From NCBI GenBank assembly GCA_003500765.1, contig DNQL01000134.1:1-6698 (forward strand): a DNA stretch of 6,698 bases. The letters run 5' to 3'. Position numbers and translations under genes: made by a program. The notes below the pieces were generated by a model. It saw only the letters and a list, made by a program, of their open reading frames with translations, was not told the DNA's origin and made no database searches. The DNA is from Elusimicrobiota bacterium (GTDB lineage: Bacteria > Elusimicrobiota > Elusimicrobia > Elusimicrobiales > UBA9959). This document shows positions 5,383 through 6,698 of the stretch, piece after piece (position 1 is the first letter of the stretch; each line of letters begins with the position of its first letter).

Positions 5383-6698
5383 ATGCCCCCCGAATCAACC
5401 TTGACACAGTCACCATCCTTCGGCTCGCATGTCCTGCGCTTCGCCTCCGGCTCGCTGGTCTCCAAGGTCTTCGGCTACGCCAGGGACGCCGCCATGGTCG
5501 CTTTTTTCGGGGCCGGCTGGCTGTCCGACGCCTATTACGCCGCCTTCCGCGTGGTTAATATCTTCCGGCGCACGGTAGGGGAGGGCTCGGTCAACGCGGC
5601 CTTCGTTCCCGCTTTGGCGGCGGAGAGGAACGCGGACCGGGGGCGGGAGTTCTTCGCGGCCGCCTGGACGCTGGCGCTCGGAGCCTCGGCCCTGCTCTGC
5701 GCGGCGGCTTTCATCTTCCGGCGCCAGCTGGTCCTGCTCACCGCCCGCGGCTTCGCGGCGGATCCGGAGCTGCTGGGGCTGACGGTACTGCTTACCGCGG
5801 TACTGCTGCCGCACGTGGTACTGGTGGCGGCCTCGGCGCTGCTGCAGGGAGCGCTCAACGCCGAAAAAAAGTTCTTCCTGCCTCAGGCCGCGGCCGCCTC
5901 GTTCTCCGCCGCGGTGCTGGCCTATCTCGGGCTGGCGGCTTCCCCGCTGGGCGCCGGGTTCACTCCCGTGGAAAAGATCGTCGGGCTGGCGATAGCGGCC
6001 TCGGCCTCCGGGCTGCTGCAATGCGGCCTGCTGCTGCCGGCCGCTGCCAGGGCCGGGTATCTCCCCCGCCTTTCAAACCCTTTCAGGAACGCTGCCGCCG
6101 TGCGCATGATAGCCATGTCGCTGCCCGCGCTGCTGGCCGCGGCCCAGGACCAGCTCGCCCTGCTGGTCAACGCCTTTTTCGCCAGCTTCATGGAGCCGGG
6201 CTCGATAACCGCCATCTATAACGCGGCCCGCCTTACCCAGTTCCCCGTATCGCTCTTCGCCGCGGCCTCGGCGGCCGTAGCGCTGCCCTCGCTTTCGGGC
6301 GGCCTGCTGCAGCGCGACCCGGATAAATTCCGTTCGACGCTGGACTCCGCTTTCCGCCTCACCGCCCTAATTATATTCCCGGCGACGGCGGGGCTGATAG
6401 CACTTTCCCTGCCGGTCACGCGCGCGCTCTTCGAGCACGGCAGGTTCACGCCCGAGATGAGCGCGCTGACCGCGGCCGTCCTGGCCTGCCTGTCCGCGGG
6501 TCTCGCCGGCTATGCCTTCAACAAGCTGGCGGCTTCGGTTTTCTACGCCCTGGGCGACCTGGTCACGCCGCTGTGGGTGGTCGGTCTGCAGGTAGCGCTC
6601 AACGCGGCCCTCTGCCTCGCGCTGGCTCCCTCGATGGGCGCGCCGGGACTCACCCTGGCCACCTCGGCAAGCTCCCTGGCCGCCGCCCTTCTCTTCGC
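5383..6698 (+). CDS. murJ: Lipid II flippase MurJ (MviN), 3' end outside window
   Basis: MurJ moves the peptidoglycan precursor lipid II across the inner membrane. It is an integral MOP-superfamily protein with about 14 membrane helices. The frame from ATG 5383 stays open to the edge and gives 438 codons of an expected 500-530, so the last helices are missing. The N-terminal signature is clear: SKVFGYARDAAMVAFFGAG (27-45), SDAYYAAFRVVNIFRR (48-63), VGEGSVNAAFVPAL (65-78). By alignment with E. coli MurJ, Arg24, Asp39 and Arg52 correspond to Arg34, Asp49 and Arg62 here, and Arg270 to Arg283 (YNAARLTQFP). E. coli Arg18 is Lys28. FEHGRFT and YALGDLVTP are further family landmarks. The N-terminus is about 10 residues longer than in E. 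coli. There is no Shine-Dalgarno sequence; the leader is TTATTATTTTT. Confidence 0.96.
   Translation, partial: MPPESTLTQSPSFGSHVLRFASGSLVSKVFGYARDAAMVAFFGAGWLSDAYYAAFRVVNIFRRTVGEGSVNAAFVPALAAERNADRGREFFAAAWTLALGASALLCAAAFIFRRQLVLLTARGFAADPELLGLTVLLTAVLLPHVVLVAASALLQGALNAEKKFFLPQAAAASFSAAVLAYLGLAASPLGAGFTPVEKIVGLAIAASASGLLQCGLLLPAAARAGYLPRLSNPFRNAAAVRMIAMSLPALLAAAQDQLALLVNAFFASFMEPGSITAIYNAARLTQFPVSLFAAASAAVALPSLSGGLLQRDPDKFRSTLDSAFRLTALIIFPATAGLIALSLPVTRALFEHGRFTPEMSALTAAVLACLSAGLAGYAFNKLAASVFYALGDLVTPLWVVGLQVALNAALCLALAPSMGAPGLTLATSASSLAAALLF

Noticed and set aside
5401..5406. A perfect TTGACA (-35 consensus) on +
   Set aside because: It lies inside the first codons of murJ and has no -10-like hexamer 16-18 bp downstream, so it is probably chance.
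5064..5558. A 164-codon plus-strand open frame across rpsT and the start of murJ
   Set aside because: It is antisense to S20 and out of frame with MurJ. Both of those have unmistakable family signatures.

Overview
The window is a compact, high-GC piece of a bacterial chromosome, roughly two thirds G+C by eye, carrying housekeeping genes for translation, replication and the cell envelope. I see no mobile element, CRISPR array, tRNA or rRNA. The organism should be a diderm (Gram-negative-type) bacterium. It encodes an LptE-type lipopolysaccharide-assembly lipoprotein and MurJ, and the order leuS-lptE-holA is the one known from Proteobacteria such as E. coli. The high GC is combined with an unusual preference for the Ile codon ATA. 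I cannot name the phylum. A Deltaproteobacteria-like or Elusimicrobiota-like uncultivated lineage would fit, but that is a guess.

Layout, left to right. (1) The 3' end of ybeY (rRNA-maturation endonuclease) enters at the left edge on +. (2) After a 35-bp AT-rich spacer containing a perfect inverted repeat comes a small exported protein whose C-terminal half looks like an alpha-crystallin/Hsp20 domain. (3) leuS starts at a GTG overlapping the stop of that gene (GTGA). The 199 codons of open frame upstream of this GTG are an artefact of GC-rich sequence. (4) lptE follows after 28 bp and (5) holA after only 3 bp, so genes 2 to 5 look like one transcription unit. (6) A convergent intergenic region holds two strong hairpins. 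(7) rpsT (ribosomal protein S20) lies on the minus strand. (8) Divergent from rpsT, across only 23 bp, murJ (lipid II flippase) starts and runs off the right edge.

The genes combine translation (YbeY, LeuRS, S20), the replicative clamp loader (HolA) and envelope biogenesis (LptE, MurJ). The parts most worth a second look are the exported Hsp20-like protein coupled to leuS, the Asp in place of the third metal-binding His of YbeY, the lack of Shine-Dalgarno sequences before the three genes that probably begin transcripts, and the ATA-dominated isoleucine usage. I did not find a convincing undescribed multi-gene system.
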